A DNA stretch of 64,000 bases from Eutypa lata. Lineage: Eukaryota > Ascomycota > Sordariomycetes > Xylariales > Diatrypaceae. Location: positions 1 to 64,000 of the forward strand of contig JAKULF010000016.1 of assembly GCA_022661535.1 (NCBI GenBank), given 5' to 3'. This document shows positions 1 to 13,837 of this stretch, one piece after another. Both the position numbers and the translations under genes were made by a program. The first letter of the stretch is position 1. Each line of letters opens with the position of its first letter. The notes beneath the pieces are model-generated. The model was given only the letters and a program-made list of their open reading frames with translations. It did no database searches and was not told where the DNA came from.

Positions 1-3000
1 ATTATTCGAGATTAATATTTATTCGTATATTTTAATATAATAATAATTTCGGTTTTATAAATTAATAATTAAAAGATTTATACGAAAATAAATATATTAT
101 TTATAATAACGTTTTATTAATTTTAATTTAAAAAATTTACGAAAAAAATCGATATTAATAATAACGAAAAATAAACGAACTTTTAATATTATCGGAAATT
201 ATAACGATTACGTTATTAACGGCATTTATTTCTCTTTTTTTATTAAGTTAAATTATAACTTAATATTTTATTTCCTTAATTCGGCCGAAACTTCGACAAT
301 TAAACGATTTTCTTATTTATTTAAATAACTTTATTTTAATAATAAAAAAGTTATAAAACTTTATAAATAAACCGATTACTCAAATTAATTCTTTAACGTT
401 ATTATATTAAATCTTTTTTTTTTATTAAAATTAAATATATAACTTTTTTTTTTTTTTTCATCGATACTTATAAATTATTATAAGTTTAATAAACCTTTTA
501 TAACAATAAACGACATTAAAAATATTATACATAACTTCGTAAAAAAAGCTTAAGCTAAAAAACGAACCGTATTAATAATAAAAATTTAATAATAAAAAAT
601 AATAAATTAATATTAAAACGATATAAACATTATCGTAAAGTAATTTAAAAGTATATAAATATAAAATTCAAATTTATATATAAATAACCGTAACGTTAAA
701 ATTAACTTTAATTACGTAATTAATAAATTAATGTAAAATAAACGTATAAACGTTACATTTTAATAATAAATAAATATATAATTAATATTTAATAAAATTT
801 ATATAAAATAAGCGTAAATATTAATAAATACGTAATTATTAATAAATATAAATTTATTTATTTTATAATACCTTAACGCCGTAACATTAAATGTAAAAAA
901 CGCATTATTTAAAGTAAAATTAAACTTAATATTTACTTTATTAAAGCTTTAACCGTAAAGTTTATTTAAACATTTAATGTAAAATAAATAAATAAATTAT
1001 TTATTTTTTTTTCGTTTAAGTATATAAACATTTATTTTCTTTTCTTTTATAACATTAATTTTATAATAAATTAAATTATATATTAAACTTATTTAAGATT
1101 TCCGTACCTTTTATAATTTAAATAATTACACTTTATAAACCTTTATTATAATATTTATAAATAATAACTTAAAACTTCGCCGATAATTACTTTATTAAAA
1201 AGCTATCGTAATTTAATTAATATCGAAATAACGAAACCAAGTAAACGAAAAAACCGTATTTCTTTTTTCTCGTATTATTATAAAAAAAGTTAATAAGTAA
1301 ATAAACTTAATAAACGATATAAAAGTATATAAAATATAAATCTTAATAACTTAAACTCGAATAATTTAAACTCGAATAATTTCGATTATAATATTTAAAA
1401 AGCTCGTTCTTTTAAATTTTTAAAAACGAATAAAAACTTACGTAAATCCGTCGAAAAAAATTTTAAAAAAAAATAAAAAAAATTTTTTTTTAAAATTAAA
1501 AAAAAAAACTACTTTAAAAGTTTCGATAATTAAAAACTTTAACGTAATACTTTAAATTTTACTTTAAAAAAAATCAATTATAAAAAAAGTATAAAATTAC
1601 TTAAATTTATTAAAATTAAATTTATAAAAATTATTATAAAAATTTATAAATAATATCTTTAATAATTAATTACAAATATAACTTTAAAAATCGAAATGTT
1701 AAAAACCTTATAATTTATTTTTTTAACAATTAATATAATACGTTAACGAAACACTTAAAATAATTTTTATAACCTTAAGTATAATAAAGAAAATCTTTTT
1801 ATTTTTATTATATAATTTTAAAAATATATAAAAAAAATAAAATCAATTAATATAAAATTAAATAAAGCCGTTTATATTACGATATTTATAAACGTTATAA
1901 AAAACAAAGTTATTTATTAATACAAAACCATAAACTTTATATTATAAATAATCGATTACTTTATTTATAAATTTATCGAAAACTTTAATATTAAATTTTA
2001 AAATCGAATAAAAAGCATTAATAAATCGTATAAAAATACGAAATTATATATTTAAAAAAGCAATAATAATAAAAAAATAAAAAAACCGAATTTATAAAAA
2101 AAAACCAATTTAATAAGTTTTTCGTAAATAATAAAAAAAAGCCTTTTTACTTTAATTATAATAAATACGAATATATATTTTAACATTATAAAAATAAAAA
2201 ACGAAAAAGCGATAATAATAAAAACAAAAATAAAAACAAAAACAAAATTATTAATAATAATAACGATTATAATAATTACGATTACTTAATTAAATTTAAC
2301 GATTCGGCAATTTCGGCCAAATTTAAAAATATATATAAAAGTTTTACTTTTTTAATTATCGTTTTTATAAAACGAAACGCATTAAAAAAATTACTTAAAT
2401 AATATAATAAATTAACTTTTAATATTATATATTAATAAATTAAATTAAAAAACGTTATAATCTTAACTTTTATTAAGTAAAAAAGCGCCGAAAACGAAAA
2501 AAATATCGAAAAAATCGTACGAAAAAACGTTTCGAACGTTACAATTATCGCTTATTAAATAATAATTCTTTAAATATACTTTATAAATAACACGAAAAAC
2601 TAATTATTATAAAACAACGGCTTAAATGTTAACATTATTAACAACTTTAACGATTTAATTAAAAAAATAATTAAAAATATTAAGCAAAATCGCTTTATTA
2701 TTAATATCGAAATAAATTCTATTTACGCTTTAATTATTAACATTATTATATAATAATTAATTAAATTTAATAAATCTCGTTTAAACTTAATAATATCGTA
2801 TATTTTAATTATTAAAAAGTTTTTATTTAAAATACTTTTTAATAAAATATAATATAAAAAAAGCAATTATTTAAATTATAATATTTTAAAGTTATTAAAT
2901 AAAAAAACTTTTATAATAATTAATATAAAAAAACGAAAGTTTTTATTATAAACCTTTAATATATTTAAACTTAAAATTAATAATAATAAATAAAAATACG

Positions 3001-6000
3001 TATTAAAAAGTAATAATAATAAATTAATTATCTTTTAACATATAATATTTAAGCTTAATAATAACGAAAAAATTATAATAAATAAAAACATTATAAAGAA
3101 AATTATTTTATAATATCGTTAACTTTACCACTTTAATACCGAACGCTTAATTTAAACCATTAAATAATTTTATAATATAAACTTCAAGCTCGAAAATGTT
3201 AAAACCTTGCTTTATACGACTTATAATATAATAAAAATAAAAAAATTTTCGTTAAAAAACGTTTAAAAAAAATTAACTTATATAAACGAAATTATATAAT
3301 ATAATATAAGTATAATATAACTCGTATTATTATATAATAACTTATATTACAATTTAATAATTAAAAATTATAATCGATATTATAATATAAAATCGATAAA
3401 AACTAAAAATAATACTTAATAATATTTACGAAATTACATTAAAAAAATAATTTAATATTTTATTAATTAACCTTTCGACGAAAATAATAAAAAAAAAATA
3501 ATTCGAATTTTAAAATTAAATAATAAACGAAAATTCGATATATTTAAAATAAATAAATTTTATAAAAAACGTAACATTAAACTTTAATTATTATTACTTT
3601 ATAATTAATATTAAAATAAAGCCGTAAAACGCGTTATTAAATTTATATAAAATAAAGTTAAAGTTTATATAATTTAAATAAAAATTTTTATATATTTTTA
3701 AAATTACATTATAAAAATAATTATTAAAATAATTAATAAAATAAATTAATTATTAATTAAAAGTATAATTTTTATAAAAATTTATTAAAAAAGTTTAAAT
3801 TTTAATAACAATTATTTATTTCGTTACGAATATTTATACATTTTAAAATTACATTACGTTATATTTATTAATTAAAAAAAAAAAGTTTAATTTAAAAAAC
3901 TAACCGGTCGAAATATAAAAAGCATCTTTTTAAAATATAAAAAAAAAAGCAATTATATTATATAATTAATAAAAAAAAAACATTTTCTTATAACTTTTTA
4001 TATTATAATATATAAAGACTTTACGAAATTAAATACTTTTTTTAACTTAAAAAACATTATTCGGTTATTTTCGAAATAAATTTAAAAACGACTTCGTTAT
4101 TAAATTAATAAAAAAAATAAATAAAAAATTAATATTTAAAACGATAATAATAACGTTATATTTAATAACGAAATAAATAAAAAAAACAAAAAATAATTTA
4201 TTAAACGTAAACGTAATTATTTAAAAAAAATAATTCTTAAACTTTATATATATAATATTCTCGAAAAATACCTTAAAATTATAATTAAATTACATCGAAT
4301 ACGATTTATTCAAAAGGATAAAAATATTAATAAATATAATTTTAAATTCGATTTTATTAATAATAACATTATAAACGATTAAAAACGCGAATTTATAAGT
4401 TTTAATAATACTTTTAAAATAATAATATAAACTTACTTTTACATATAAACAATATTTTTACTCGAAAAAAAACGACACGATATTTTTAAAAACCTTTACG
4501 AAATATCGGATTTCTTTAAGTATTTAAAAACATATAAATTAATAACGATAATATTTAAAAATAATTCGTTATTAAAAAAAACCTTAATAAACTTCGAAAA
4601 AAACTTATAAATAAAAGCAATATTTATAAAAATATAAAAAAACATCGATCGAAAATTATTTAAATTTGCCTTATTAATTAAAACAATATATAAATATTTA
4701 ATAAACGCTATATAAATATTACGAAAAAAATTTATATTAATAAATAATTTTAAAAAATTAAAAACTTATATATATATAAAAAGATTTACATAACGAAAAA
4801 ATATTAATTATAACGAAATTACCGTAATTATAACTTAAATTATATATTAACGAATTTTTATAACTTTTGTAATCTTATACGATTAATATATTATATAAAT
4901 AAACTTTATTATAACGTATTTTAATAATAAATTAAAAAAAAAATTATTTATAAAAATATTTCCGTTATTAAAAAAATACTTTAATATATATTTTAAAGAA
5001 AAAAAAAAAATAAATACGACTTAAATTATATTATTTAATTAATAAATCTTTTATATAAACTTAAACAAGTTAATATAACTTAATAAATAAAAATTAAAAT
5101 TATTTTAAAATAATTAAACTTTATAATTTTAATATTAAACGATATTATTTACTTAAATTTTAAAATAAATAATATTATAATTTTATACGTTAATAATTTT
5201 TTATTATTTAATATAAATAAAAAACGTTTTACGAAGTTTACGAAAATTATTACCGAAATAATCATTATTAAAAATTTAAACGAAATTAATTAATTTTTAA
5301 ATATTCGTATTATTAAATTAAGTTTTATAAACGATATACGCTTAAATTAATAATAATATATTAAAAAGTTACTTCGAATAATAAATATAAATAATATAAA
5401 GCCGTTATTTATTCCGTTCGTTTTAAATTATAAATAATATATAATTTAAAATTAAAGAATTATTATTAAAAACGAAATATTTAAATATATAAACTTAATT
5501 AAAAAGTTTAATTTCTTAAGTTATATAATTAAACTCGATATAACTTATATAATATTTACTTAAACTTAATTTATAAATAACTCGTTATCGAAATACATAA
5601 ATTATATTAAGCGCTTATCGAAATATATAAATAACATTATAAACTTATCGATTTAATATTAAACTTTAAATAAAAAATATTTACATTATAAATATAATAA
5701 CTTTAAACTATTCGAAGTAATAAATTTTAACTACGGTAATAATTTTAATTTAAATAAATTAATTACGAGTTATATATTTTATATAATAAAAGCTTTTATT
5801 ATATAAATTTTAAAGCTTTAAACGATTATTATTTATTATATAACGAAAACCGAATACGTAACTTTAAATACAATAATAACAAAAACAATTAATATTAAAA
5901 ACTTTTTATAAAAACTTAATTTAATATTTAAAAAACTTATTACTTTATTAAAAGATAATATAAATGCATTAAAATAAATAAAAAAAATTACAATGTTTAA

Positions 6001-7039
6001 AAAAAAACATTATATTCGAATCGATTATTATTATATATATTAAAAAGTTAATAATGATTATATTAAAATTTAATATATTAAAACGGGTAAAAATTTAATA
6101 AATAACTTTACTAAACCTTTTAATCGAAAGATTTTCGGCGAATTTATAACGAAATTAAATTTAAAATTAATTTAAAAGCCGTTTAAAAAATTAAAAAATA
6201 TATTAATCGATAAATAAATTAAATTAATTAAAATAATAAAAAAATAATACTCGTTAAATTCCCGTTATAAAAAAAAAAAATCGTTATCTTTTAAAACCTT
6301 ATATTATCGTAACATTCTTCTTATAACTACCGTATTTATTTAACTTAAAAGCTTTTTTTTTTAACATTTAACTTAAAAGATTTAAAGCGACCTTTAAATT
6401 AACTCGGCCTTTATTAAATAAACTCGTTTTTACCGGCTATCTTTCTTAACATTTATAATATATAATATAAAAAAAAAAATTAATAATTAATAACTTTTAA
6501 TTAAAGTTTTTCGTTATTTTTAAAATCGAAAATTCCGAACTTTATTTAACTTTATATAATCGATAACGTATTAATTAATAATATCGTAAGTTTTATATAC
6601 AAAATTAAAAAATTTACTAATAAACAATAACTTAATTAAACCTTAAGCATATATATACGAGTAAAGTTATCGACATTACGATATAAATAAAGCCGATAAT
6701 TAAATAATTAAATTACGAAAATAAATACAGAAATTAAAGGTTTAATTTTAATAAATTTATAATTTAATTTCTTAAATTTCTTAAAGTTTTAAAAAAATTA
6801 ACCGCTTATTAATACAAAAAAACATATTAATAAATAAAGTGCCTTAATAACGATTTATAATAATAATAAAAAGTTAAATATTAAAAGTATTTCAAAATAT
6901 TACGTATAACACTTAAAGCATAAAGATTAATATATAATTCGAGTTTATAACTAAATTAATATAAACTTTTTTAAATAATAACATATACCTTACTTTTCGA
7001 AAACTATTCGAAATTAATATTTATTCGTATATTTTAATA
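1..7039 (+). mobile_element. RIP-inactivated Ty1/copia LTR retrotransposon, 5' end beyond window
   Basis: Very AT-rich sequence that still shows Ty1/copia reverse transcriptase and RNase H in one frame. At 5048-5083 reads LLYKLKQVNIT-stop, the usual LYGLKQ...W block with the Trp now a stop. At 5183-5209 reads LYVNNFLLF, the YVDD catalytic box with both Asp changed to Asn. At 5591-5640 and about 5735-5860 are the KRxxxYI and DxxTxxSTSGYIF-like RNase H blocks, the last followed by TKTEYVTL. A Leu-Trp-His-Arg-like GAG-pre-integrase block lies at 3108-3150 in another frame, so indels have also accumulated. All eroded positions fit C-to-T or G-to-A change, as RIP produces. No open frame survives; the element is dead. 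Gag and integrase cores could not be placed. Confidence 0.85.
7005..7039 (+). repeat. End of 3' LTR; matches window positions 3-37
   Basis: Positions 3-37 and 7005-7039 are identical over 35 nt apart from one G/A difference. A direct repeat about 7 kb apart that brackets the copia remnants is best read as the inner end of the 5' LTR and the outer end of the 3' LTR. Both end in TTTTAATA, compatible with an LTR terminus ...ACA after C-to-T change. The rest of the 5' LTR lies before position 1, so the LTR length cannot be read here. Confidence 0.65.
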
Positions 7040-7639
7040 ATTATATTAAATTAAAATAAAAATTTATAAATAATAAATATAAAATTAAAATTTAAAACGA
7101 TAAATATTTACGTTTTAAATTATTTATATATTATTAAAAAAATATATAATATTATAAAATTATTTAAAAAAATATTATTAATATTTTAAAAATAAAATAA
7201 AATATTAAAATTATAAATAAACTTATAAAAATAAAACATTAAAATTATAATTTTAAAATATTAAAATATTAAATTATAACTTTTTTAATAAATTTTAATA
7301 AATAAAATAATTAACTTTTTTAATAATAAATTAAAACAAATTAAAAAAATTAATTATTAATAATTTTAATATTATAAAAAATAAATAAAAAATATTATAA
7401 AAAATATTATATTATTTTTATTATATATTAATAAAATTATTTAAAAAACATTATAATTTAATAAATAAATATTTTTATATAATTTATAAAGTTTTATATA
7501 ATAATATAAATATTATAATTTTATTATTTTTTATTATTAAATTATTTATATTAAATTTATAAAGTTTTATATTATATAAAATAATTAATTATAAAAAATA
7601 ATTAATTATAAAATATTTAATATTAAGTTTATAAAATAA

Positions 7640-7848
7640 TATTAATATTTAAAATACGATTAAATATTTATAAAAAGTTTAATTTATATTAATATTTTAA
7701 ATATAAAAACTTTTATTTAAATAATTAAAATAAATTAAATTATAATTTTATAACTTTATTTATATATAATAAAAACCTTTAAAATATATTATTTTTTAAC
7801 GAATAATATATTTATTTTATTATTATTTATTATTATTTTAATTATTAA
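7640..7848. repeat. 209-bp direct repeat, copy A (AT island)
   Basis: Aligns almost without gaps to 8646-8854. Many differences are transitions of the RIP type (CG versus TA near the start, GCTT versus GTTT, and CTGTTAAC versus TTATTAAT at the end). The two copies are offset by 1006 bp with about 800 bp of AT-rich sequence between them. They look like LTRs or long terminal repeats of a second small RIP-mutated element; no coding motif was recognised between them. Confidence 0.6.
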
Positions 7849-8645
7849 TACTTTTTTATAATAAAATAATTATTATTTTAAAATTATTATTATTTTTATT
7901 AATATTTTTTTTTAAATATTTTTTTATATATTATAAATCGACTTTTTATATAAATTTAATAATTTAATTAAAACGATATTATCGTTTTTAAAATTTAATA
8001 TATCGCTTTTGTTTTTTTTAAATAATATTTTCGTAAATAATTATATTCGTTATAATTATAATAATACGATTTATTTTAATCGTTTCGATTAAGTTTATTA
8101 TTTTTTTAAGTTTTATAATTATCGTTATTTTCTTTTCGTTTTTTATTTTAAAACTTTATAACGAAATTATTATATATTTAATTAATCGTTATATTTAATA
8201 TTTATTAAAATATTTCTTTAATACTTAACTTTTAAGCCGTAATATTAATATTTTTAATTAAATTAATAAATATTATAAATTATTATTTCGAATTAATTAA
8301 TTTTTTAATTTCGATAATACGTTAAATTAATCGTTTAAATTTAACGACGTAATTTAAAATTAAATACTTTTTTATATTTTATTTTATATATTATAATAAT
8401 AATTTTTATTATTAATTAATTTCGTTATTACTTTTAATTATAATTTAAATTAATTTTATTTTAACTTTTTTTTAAATTAATTTTATCGTCGTTTTAATAT
8501 TAATTTATATTATTAATTAATTTTTTAATATATAATTTATATTATTAATATTTTAATTTAAATTTTAAATTAAATTAAATTAATAAATTTCGAAAAAGTT
8601 TTATAATTATTATTTTAAATATATTATTAAAAAAAATTATTATTA
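7849..8645. other. AT-rich interior between the 209-bp repeats
   Basis: Almost only A and T with scattered CG dinucleotides; no open frame and no recognisable protein motif. It is probably the internal part of a small RIP-mutated element or debris of several insertions. Confidence 0.4.
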
Positions 8646-8854
8646 TATTAATATTTAAAATATAATTAAATATTTATAAAAAGCTTAATTTATATTAATT
8701 TTTTAAATATAAAGATTTTTATTTAAATAATTAAAATAAAATAAATTATAATTTTATAATTTTATTTATATATAATAAAAGTTTTAAAAGCTTATTTTTT
8801 TTAATAAATAATATATTTACTTTTATTATTACTTTATATTATTTTAACTGTTAA
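8646..8854. repeat. 209-bp direct repeat, copy B, at island edge
   Basis: Second copy of the repeat at 7640-7848. It ends within a few bases of the abrupt return to normal base composition near 8855, so the element boundary and the island boundary coincide. Confidence 0.6.
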
Positions 8855-9048
8855 CAAATAACTAATAAAAGCTAGATTTATATGGCTAAATAACAAGATC
8901 GACACAAAATTATCCAATACAGGTAATTCCAAATACGGTAATTTCTTTTTCCTTCACTGCGGGAGCAAAAACGGCGGCACAATAGCCCTCGTAAAAACCC
9001 GGGCATCGTTGGTTTTACTCAAGTATTGCCTTGAGCATGCCGCTCTTG

Positions 9049-10149
9049 CTAACCGCCTGGTACGATCAACGACTCAATTGAAGGCTCCCACCTCTTCAGG
9101 ATGTCTAACAAATCCCCCCACAGCTTCTGCTGTGCCTTAGTGCCTTCCTCGCTTCGTACAAAGGGAGACAGAGCCGAGCTATGGTAGTCCATGGTTAGCC
9201 ATTGCTTTTCTCCCGACAACGGTCTAGCAAGTGTCACTTACTGGTCAATACGCGAGTCATTCAAATATCTTCCATGGCTCTCTGGCGATGGGACGATTGC
9301 TGCTACAAGTGTGCGGCCACCAACCTCTGTTGTGCGAGCAACGGCCTTCTTTAGCAGGTTCAACACCAGACGAGTGGGTCCTGTGATGCTATCAATCAGG
9401 CCCGAATGACAGTATCCCGGAGTTAACGAGTTGACGATAATCTCAGACTTATTGACGCGAGTTGCCATCTCTCTAGCCAGTAGAATCTCCATCAACTTTG
9501 AGACCATGTAGCTTAAGAACCATAGTCAGTATCAAGGTAAGACCGACAAGGGACGCACTAACCGCTCTTGCATCTTTGCTGTATTCACCTCACTCAGTAC
9601 CTCAAACGGCCTTTCTTCTTTCCACTCAGGCAATGCGAACATGACGTGGCGGTCCGACGACACGAAACTGATGCGCGACCTACTTCTCTGTGCCTTGGCG
9701 CATCTCCTCAAGGTCGGCAGTAGAAGGAAAGACAGGAAAAAAGTATTGATCACGTTGACTGTGAGGTGGCTTTCGAAGCCATCAACTTTAGAAAACTCGT
9801 GCGTATAGATTCCGGCGTTTAGCAACACGGCATCAAGTCGAGTCAGCTTATCCATTCGCGCTGCGAACTCTTTGACTGATTCATGAGACGCCATATCCAA
9901 TCTCTCCACTTGAACGACGCCAGGTCGTCCCGTAGACTCTTCAAGCTCGCCTACAGCATCTTGCGCTCTTTTCGTTGAGCGAGCAGCAATAATGACACGC
10001 TCTGCATTCAGTCGGAGGAGATGGCGAGCGGCCTCCAAGCCTAGGCCTCTATTAGCTCCGGTGATGATAATTGTTTGGCCACTAAAGTCGTAAGTCGGGA
10101 GGGGCGGGTTGACGAACAACTGAGAGCGTAAGAAAGAAAGCACCGACAT
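9049..10149 (-). CDS. Short-chain dehydrogenase/reductase, retinol-dehydrogenase-like (cluster SDR 1)
   Basis: NAD(P)-dependent oxidoreductase of 328 residues. Exons on the minus strand: 10149-9563, 9511-9242, 9178-9049; introns of 51 and 63 nt splice in frame. Rossmann motif TGANRGLG near residue 31, NAG motif (LLNAGI) near residue 115, and catalytic Y197-x3-K201 (YMVSK), created by the first splice junction. The C-terminal stretch FVRSEEGTKAQQKLW is typical of fungal retinol-dehydrogenase-like SDRs, whose usual length (300-340) fits. It diverges from the P450 gene across a 370-bp shared promoter, so the two are probably co-regulated. The substrate is unknown; interconversion of an alcohol and aldehyde/ketone on the cluster polyketide is an inference. 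Confidence 0.88.
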
Positions 10150-10519
10150 CTTGGTAGCCGAAAGAAATTGATAATTTGATGAGGAACCAGTTGACCCCAG
10201 GCCACTATCACATCATAATGGGCTATATGATAAGGCTAGTGATATGTCATCTGGTTGCGATCTAGTTGTGGGACATCCCCGGATTTCGGGGAGGTCTCGG
10301 TCATGATAAGCCACTCCTAACGTATTACCGAATGCCTATCGGGTTACAGCTAGACCTTTCAATAAGGACCTCGACAAATCCATATGTTTAACTGCTCAGG
10401 GAGGGGTCATATTACGTACTTCGTCCGTCTGAGACAGCCCCTATTTGCCAAAACTGAATTAGCATAATCCGCCAACGTTAGGCAGTTTTGATAATTATAC
10501 ACAAATTACCGGAGTCAAT
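10150..10519. promoter_or_regulatory. Divergent promoter of SDR 1 and P450 with TCCCCG inverted repeat
   Basis: A 370-bp intergenic region between two outward-facing genes. At 10276-10292 it holds TCCCCG-N5-CGGGGA, a perfect 6-bp inverted repeat. TCCCCG or its complement also occurs in the upstream regions of SDR 2 and SDR 3 of the same cluster, so it may bind a pathway or global regulator. Confidence 0.4.
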
Positions 10520-12359
10520 ATGATCCATCTTGGATTTCTCGTCCTTCTTGCAACGGCGGCCCTGTGGCTGGTGAGGCGAACGACAAACCGGCCGAAGCGC
10601 GTGCTACCACCCGGTTAGTTACAAGTCGCTCCAACTCGATTTCTCAATATCCAAGTAGCTAATTAGCCTCCGGGGAAAGGACCGCCGACTCTCCCCTTCC
10701 TTGGCAACGTTCATCAGCTTCCAAAGCGCGGGATTCACTTCCGGTATGTGGAAGCACCCACTCGGTCAGAAAGAAAAAGACCTTAACCTTGAAGGATTGT
10801 ACTAGGTATATGGAATGGGCTAAGAAGTATGGCGGGCTATTTTCCCTCAAGATCGGTTCCTCGGGGGACTCCATAATCGTCGTTACGGATGACAAGATTG
10901 GAACCACACTCCTCGATAAGCGTGCTGCGGTCACCAGCGATCGACCCGAGACTTACGCGGTAGGGAAACTGGCGTTCAGAAGCAATCATCTCTTATTTAT
11001 GAAAGCAGACGAGCGGTTGAGAGTCCGGCGCAAGCTGATCGCCCAGATGGTGACAGAGGCACGATGTGATGCTGACCACATTCCATTGATTGAGGCCGAA
11101 GCTGTACAATTTCTTCATGATGTGTGCATGTACCCCGAACATATGATGGAGCACGCCCCGCGATACAGCAACAGTATCGCCATGGCTCTAGGTTAGTCTA
11201 CCTCAATGAACCCTGTGCTACTATCCTGAATCTAACCAGGACCCCCGGTGTCTTTTTTTCAGCTTATCACATGCGCACCCCACGACATGATACCAAACAC
11301 ATGCTTGAGCTGGAACAACTGAACAACGGTTTTCTCGAACTGGCCGAGATTGGCGCCACTCCACCGGTGGACTGGTTGCCGGTTTTGAAATATGTGCCGG
11401 AGCGATTTTTTGGCAACTGGAAGTCTCGAGCTCTTCAACTGAGGAAGAAGTTGCTGGACCTTTACGCGCCGATGAGAGAGAAGGCGCAGAAGCGCCGGGA
11501 CACAATTGGTCCAGCTGTAAGCGTGTTCGACAGCATTCGCGACCAGCAAGACAAAATAAAATTGTCTAATGAGGAAATCGATTTCCTGCTGGGCAATCTA
11601 CTTGAGGGCGGCACTGACACAGTCGCCACCACAACCCTGGTCTTTTTTCAGGTCATGATCAACTTCCCTGAGGTTCAGGCTGCAGCGCAGAAGCAGGTTG
11701 ATGAGCTTTTTGACGAGACTCAAATCCCAACTTGGGCGGACCGAGACAGGATACCTATTGTGATGCAGATAGTCAAGGAGTGTCTCCGCTGGCGACCACC
11801 CGTTCCAGCTTCGGTCCCTCACGCTATGTCCAAAGGTAGGTAATTCACCAACAAGGCAAGACGTCTCCTGACCCGCAAGATAGATCAAGAAATCGAGGGT
11901 ATGCATCTAGGCAAGGGATCTACAGTCCTACTCAACATCTGGGGCATCCATCATGATCCAGCACGCTACGCCAATCCGTCGAAGTTTAATCCGGCACGAT
12001 TTGCGGGCCACCTGAAGTCTGCATCGGTCTATGCCAACGCCAATGATGGAGAAAAGCGAGATCACTTCGCCTATGGCTCAGGCCGACGTATCTGTCCGGG
12101 CATACATCTGGCAGAGCGTTCCCTCGTAACGCTATTTGCGAAACTAATATGGGCCTTTGACTACTCGCATAAATTGGACGCCTCTGGAAAACCCATTCCA
12201 GTCAATATCGATCCCGAGACGGCATATCGGGATGGGTTCCTAAATAAGGCCTACGAGTTTGAAATGGTGGCCACGCCACGATCGGAGAAGCGTAAAGAAG
12301 GTATTATAGCGGCCGCAAAGAAGGCGGAGTTAGAGATATTTAGCCAGTACGATATCTAA
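10520..12359 (+). CDS. Cytochrome P450 monooxygenase
   Basis: Microsomal haem-thiolate oxygenase, 530 residues. Exons 10520-10613, 10680-10743, 10806-11191, 11263-11835, 11884-12359; introns 48-71 nt. The N-terminus MIHLGFLVLLATAALWLVRR is a membrane anchor, followed by the proline hinge LPPGPPTLPFLGN formed across intron 1 when the acceptor GGGAAAG is used. The I-helix has EGGTDT, the K-helix has ECLR, and the haem loop is FAYGSGRRICPG with C443 as the axial ligand. All core motifs are intact, so it should be active. It is divergent from SDR 1 and convergent with SDR 2. It probably hydroxylates the polyketide made by the HR-PKS at 23.7-31.3 kb. The CYP family cannot be assigned by eye. Confidence 0.92.
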
Positions 12360-12855
12360 ATCCCGCCATTTGGCCTAGAGGTGTGCTGGAGAAATTGGTT
12401 GTACTATGCTTCTGATCGATATTTTGGATCAACTTTGACATTCGTAGGCGGACATATTATACGGGTGTGCCATGACCAGATATTCCCCTCAACCTCCTGT
12501 TTCTCTTGATTACCATAACATAAAGTTTTACATTCCCTTGAGCTTACAGACCTAAAATACTTCGTTCAAAGAACAGTGACCATTTACGGGACTGCGATGT
12601 GAAGGTTAAAGGTAAAGAGAAAGCTAGGGTAATAACTAGCACGGCCTGTCCATTCTGACCTTTCACGACGTTTTGTCTACAATCGAAACCTTGTAATGTC
12701 TAATAGTAAGCGATGGAATATTAACATACGCTCGGTCGATTACACCGCAGCAAGAACTGTTTTGTATTCGATCATATGGTTAAACAATGCACCAACATTA
12801 ATCATCAAGCCAAATGAACCTGACAGATGTTGATGCGTAGCAGCCTCAATATTCC
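12360..12855. other. Convergent intergenic region, P450 / SDR 2
   Basis: The 3' ends of two convergent genes face each other over 496 bp. No open frame, repeat or RNA gene was seen; it presumably holds both polyadenylation regions. Confidence 0.4.
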
Positions 12856-13837
12856 CTAGTAGGTCTGGACCTGGAGCGTCATGCCGCCATCAACAATCCA
12901 GCCAACACCCGTAACAAAACTAGACCTAGGGCTGGTCATGAATACAACGACATCTGCGATTTCTTCTGGCAACGCAATCCGGCGCATTGGGACGACCGAA
13001 TTCATCATCGCAGGCAAATCCGGATTACCATCCATAGCGTCCGCAACCATGGGAGTTCTAGTCCAGCCGGGGCATATCGCATTGACTCGAATTTGGAACT
13101 TCGCGAGGTCCAAAGCTATACACAGTATTCAACAACGGATTCAGACGGCAATTCTTTCTTCTTTTTCGAGTGATTGACTCACCAGAACTCTTAGTCAAAC
13201 CAATGACGGCATGCTTTGTCGTGACATACGGAGATACCTCAGGCGTTGCCATGTACGAATTGGCAGAGCCCAGGTTTAAGATTACTCCTCGGCCGACCTC
13301 ACGAGTGCTCCCCCTTGACGTAAAGCTAGCTATACTTTGCTTTTTCATGACCTTGGTGACAGATTTGATACAGTTAACCGTGCCAATGATATTGATCTGC
13401 CAGAATCGATTCATCTCGGCAGGATCGACCTGGTCGATAGTTAAATGGTCTTTGACACCGATTCCTGCACTATTGACAAGATAGTCGATGCGCCCGAAGC
13501 TTTCCACCGCCGCGGTGACCATGTCATCGACGCTCGAAGCGTTCGTCACGTCCACAGCTACAGCCAATGCCTTGTAATCTTTGTTCGAGGCAAGCCTCTC
13601 GCTCTCCTTTGCTGTTTGTAGAGCGGTTTGATAGTTTACGTCAGCGATTACGACACCTTTCGCGCCTTCTGCAGCATAGGCCAGGACACATGCTTTTCCG
13701 ATACCGCTGCCTATCCCTAAAGTAAGCTTTTGCCTCGAATAGGGGGCGAAATAGAGGGAAACGTGGGTCGGCGTTAAGATAAGAGAGACCTTACCGGCAC
13801 CTGTGACTATTGCGACGCCACCGGTTGACAGTGCCAT
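12856..13837 (-). CDS. Classical short-chain dehydrogenase/reductase (cluster SDR 2)
   Basis: A 278-residue classical SDR. Exons 13837-13795, 13716-13183, 13115-12856; introns of 78 and 67 nt. The cofactor motif TGAGIGSGIGK is formed across intron 1, the structural motif is NSAG (usual NNAG), catalytic Y178-x3-K182 lies in SPYVTTKHAV, and the PGWTRT and VDGG blocks near the C-terminus complete the classical pattern. The start at 13837 (MALSTGGVAIVTG) puts the Rossmann fold at the usual distance from the N-terminus; an in-frame ATG at 13927 would add 30 residues and cannot be excluded. The upstream region holds three TCCCCG boxes. The substrate is unknown; the cluster context suggests an oxidation or reduction in polyketide tailoring. 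Confidence 0.88.

Noticed and set aside
1..8854. The AT-rich start as mitochondrial DNA
   Set aside because: It contains copia reverse transcriptase motifs eroded by RIP-type changes and LTR ends, and joins nuclear genes directly.
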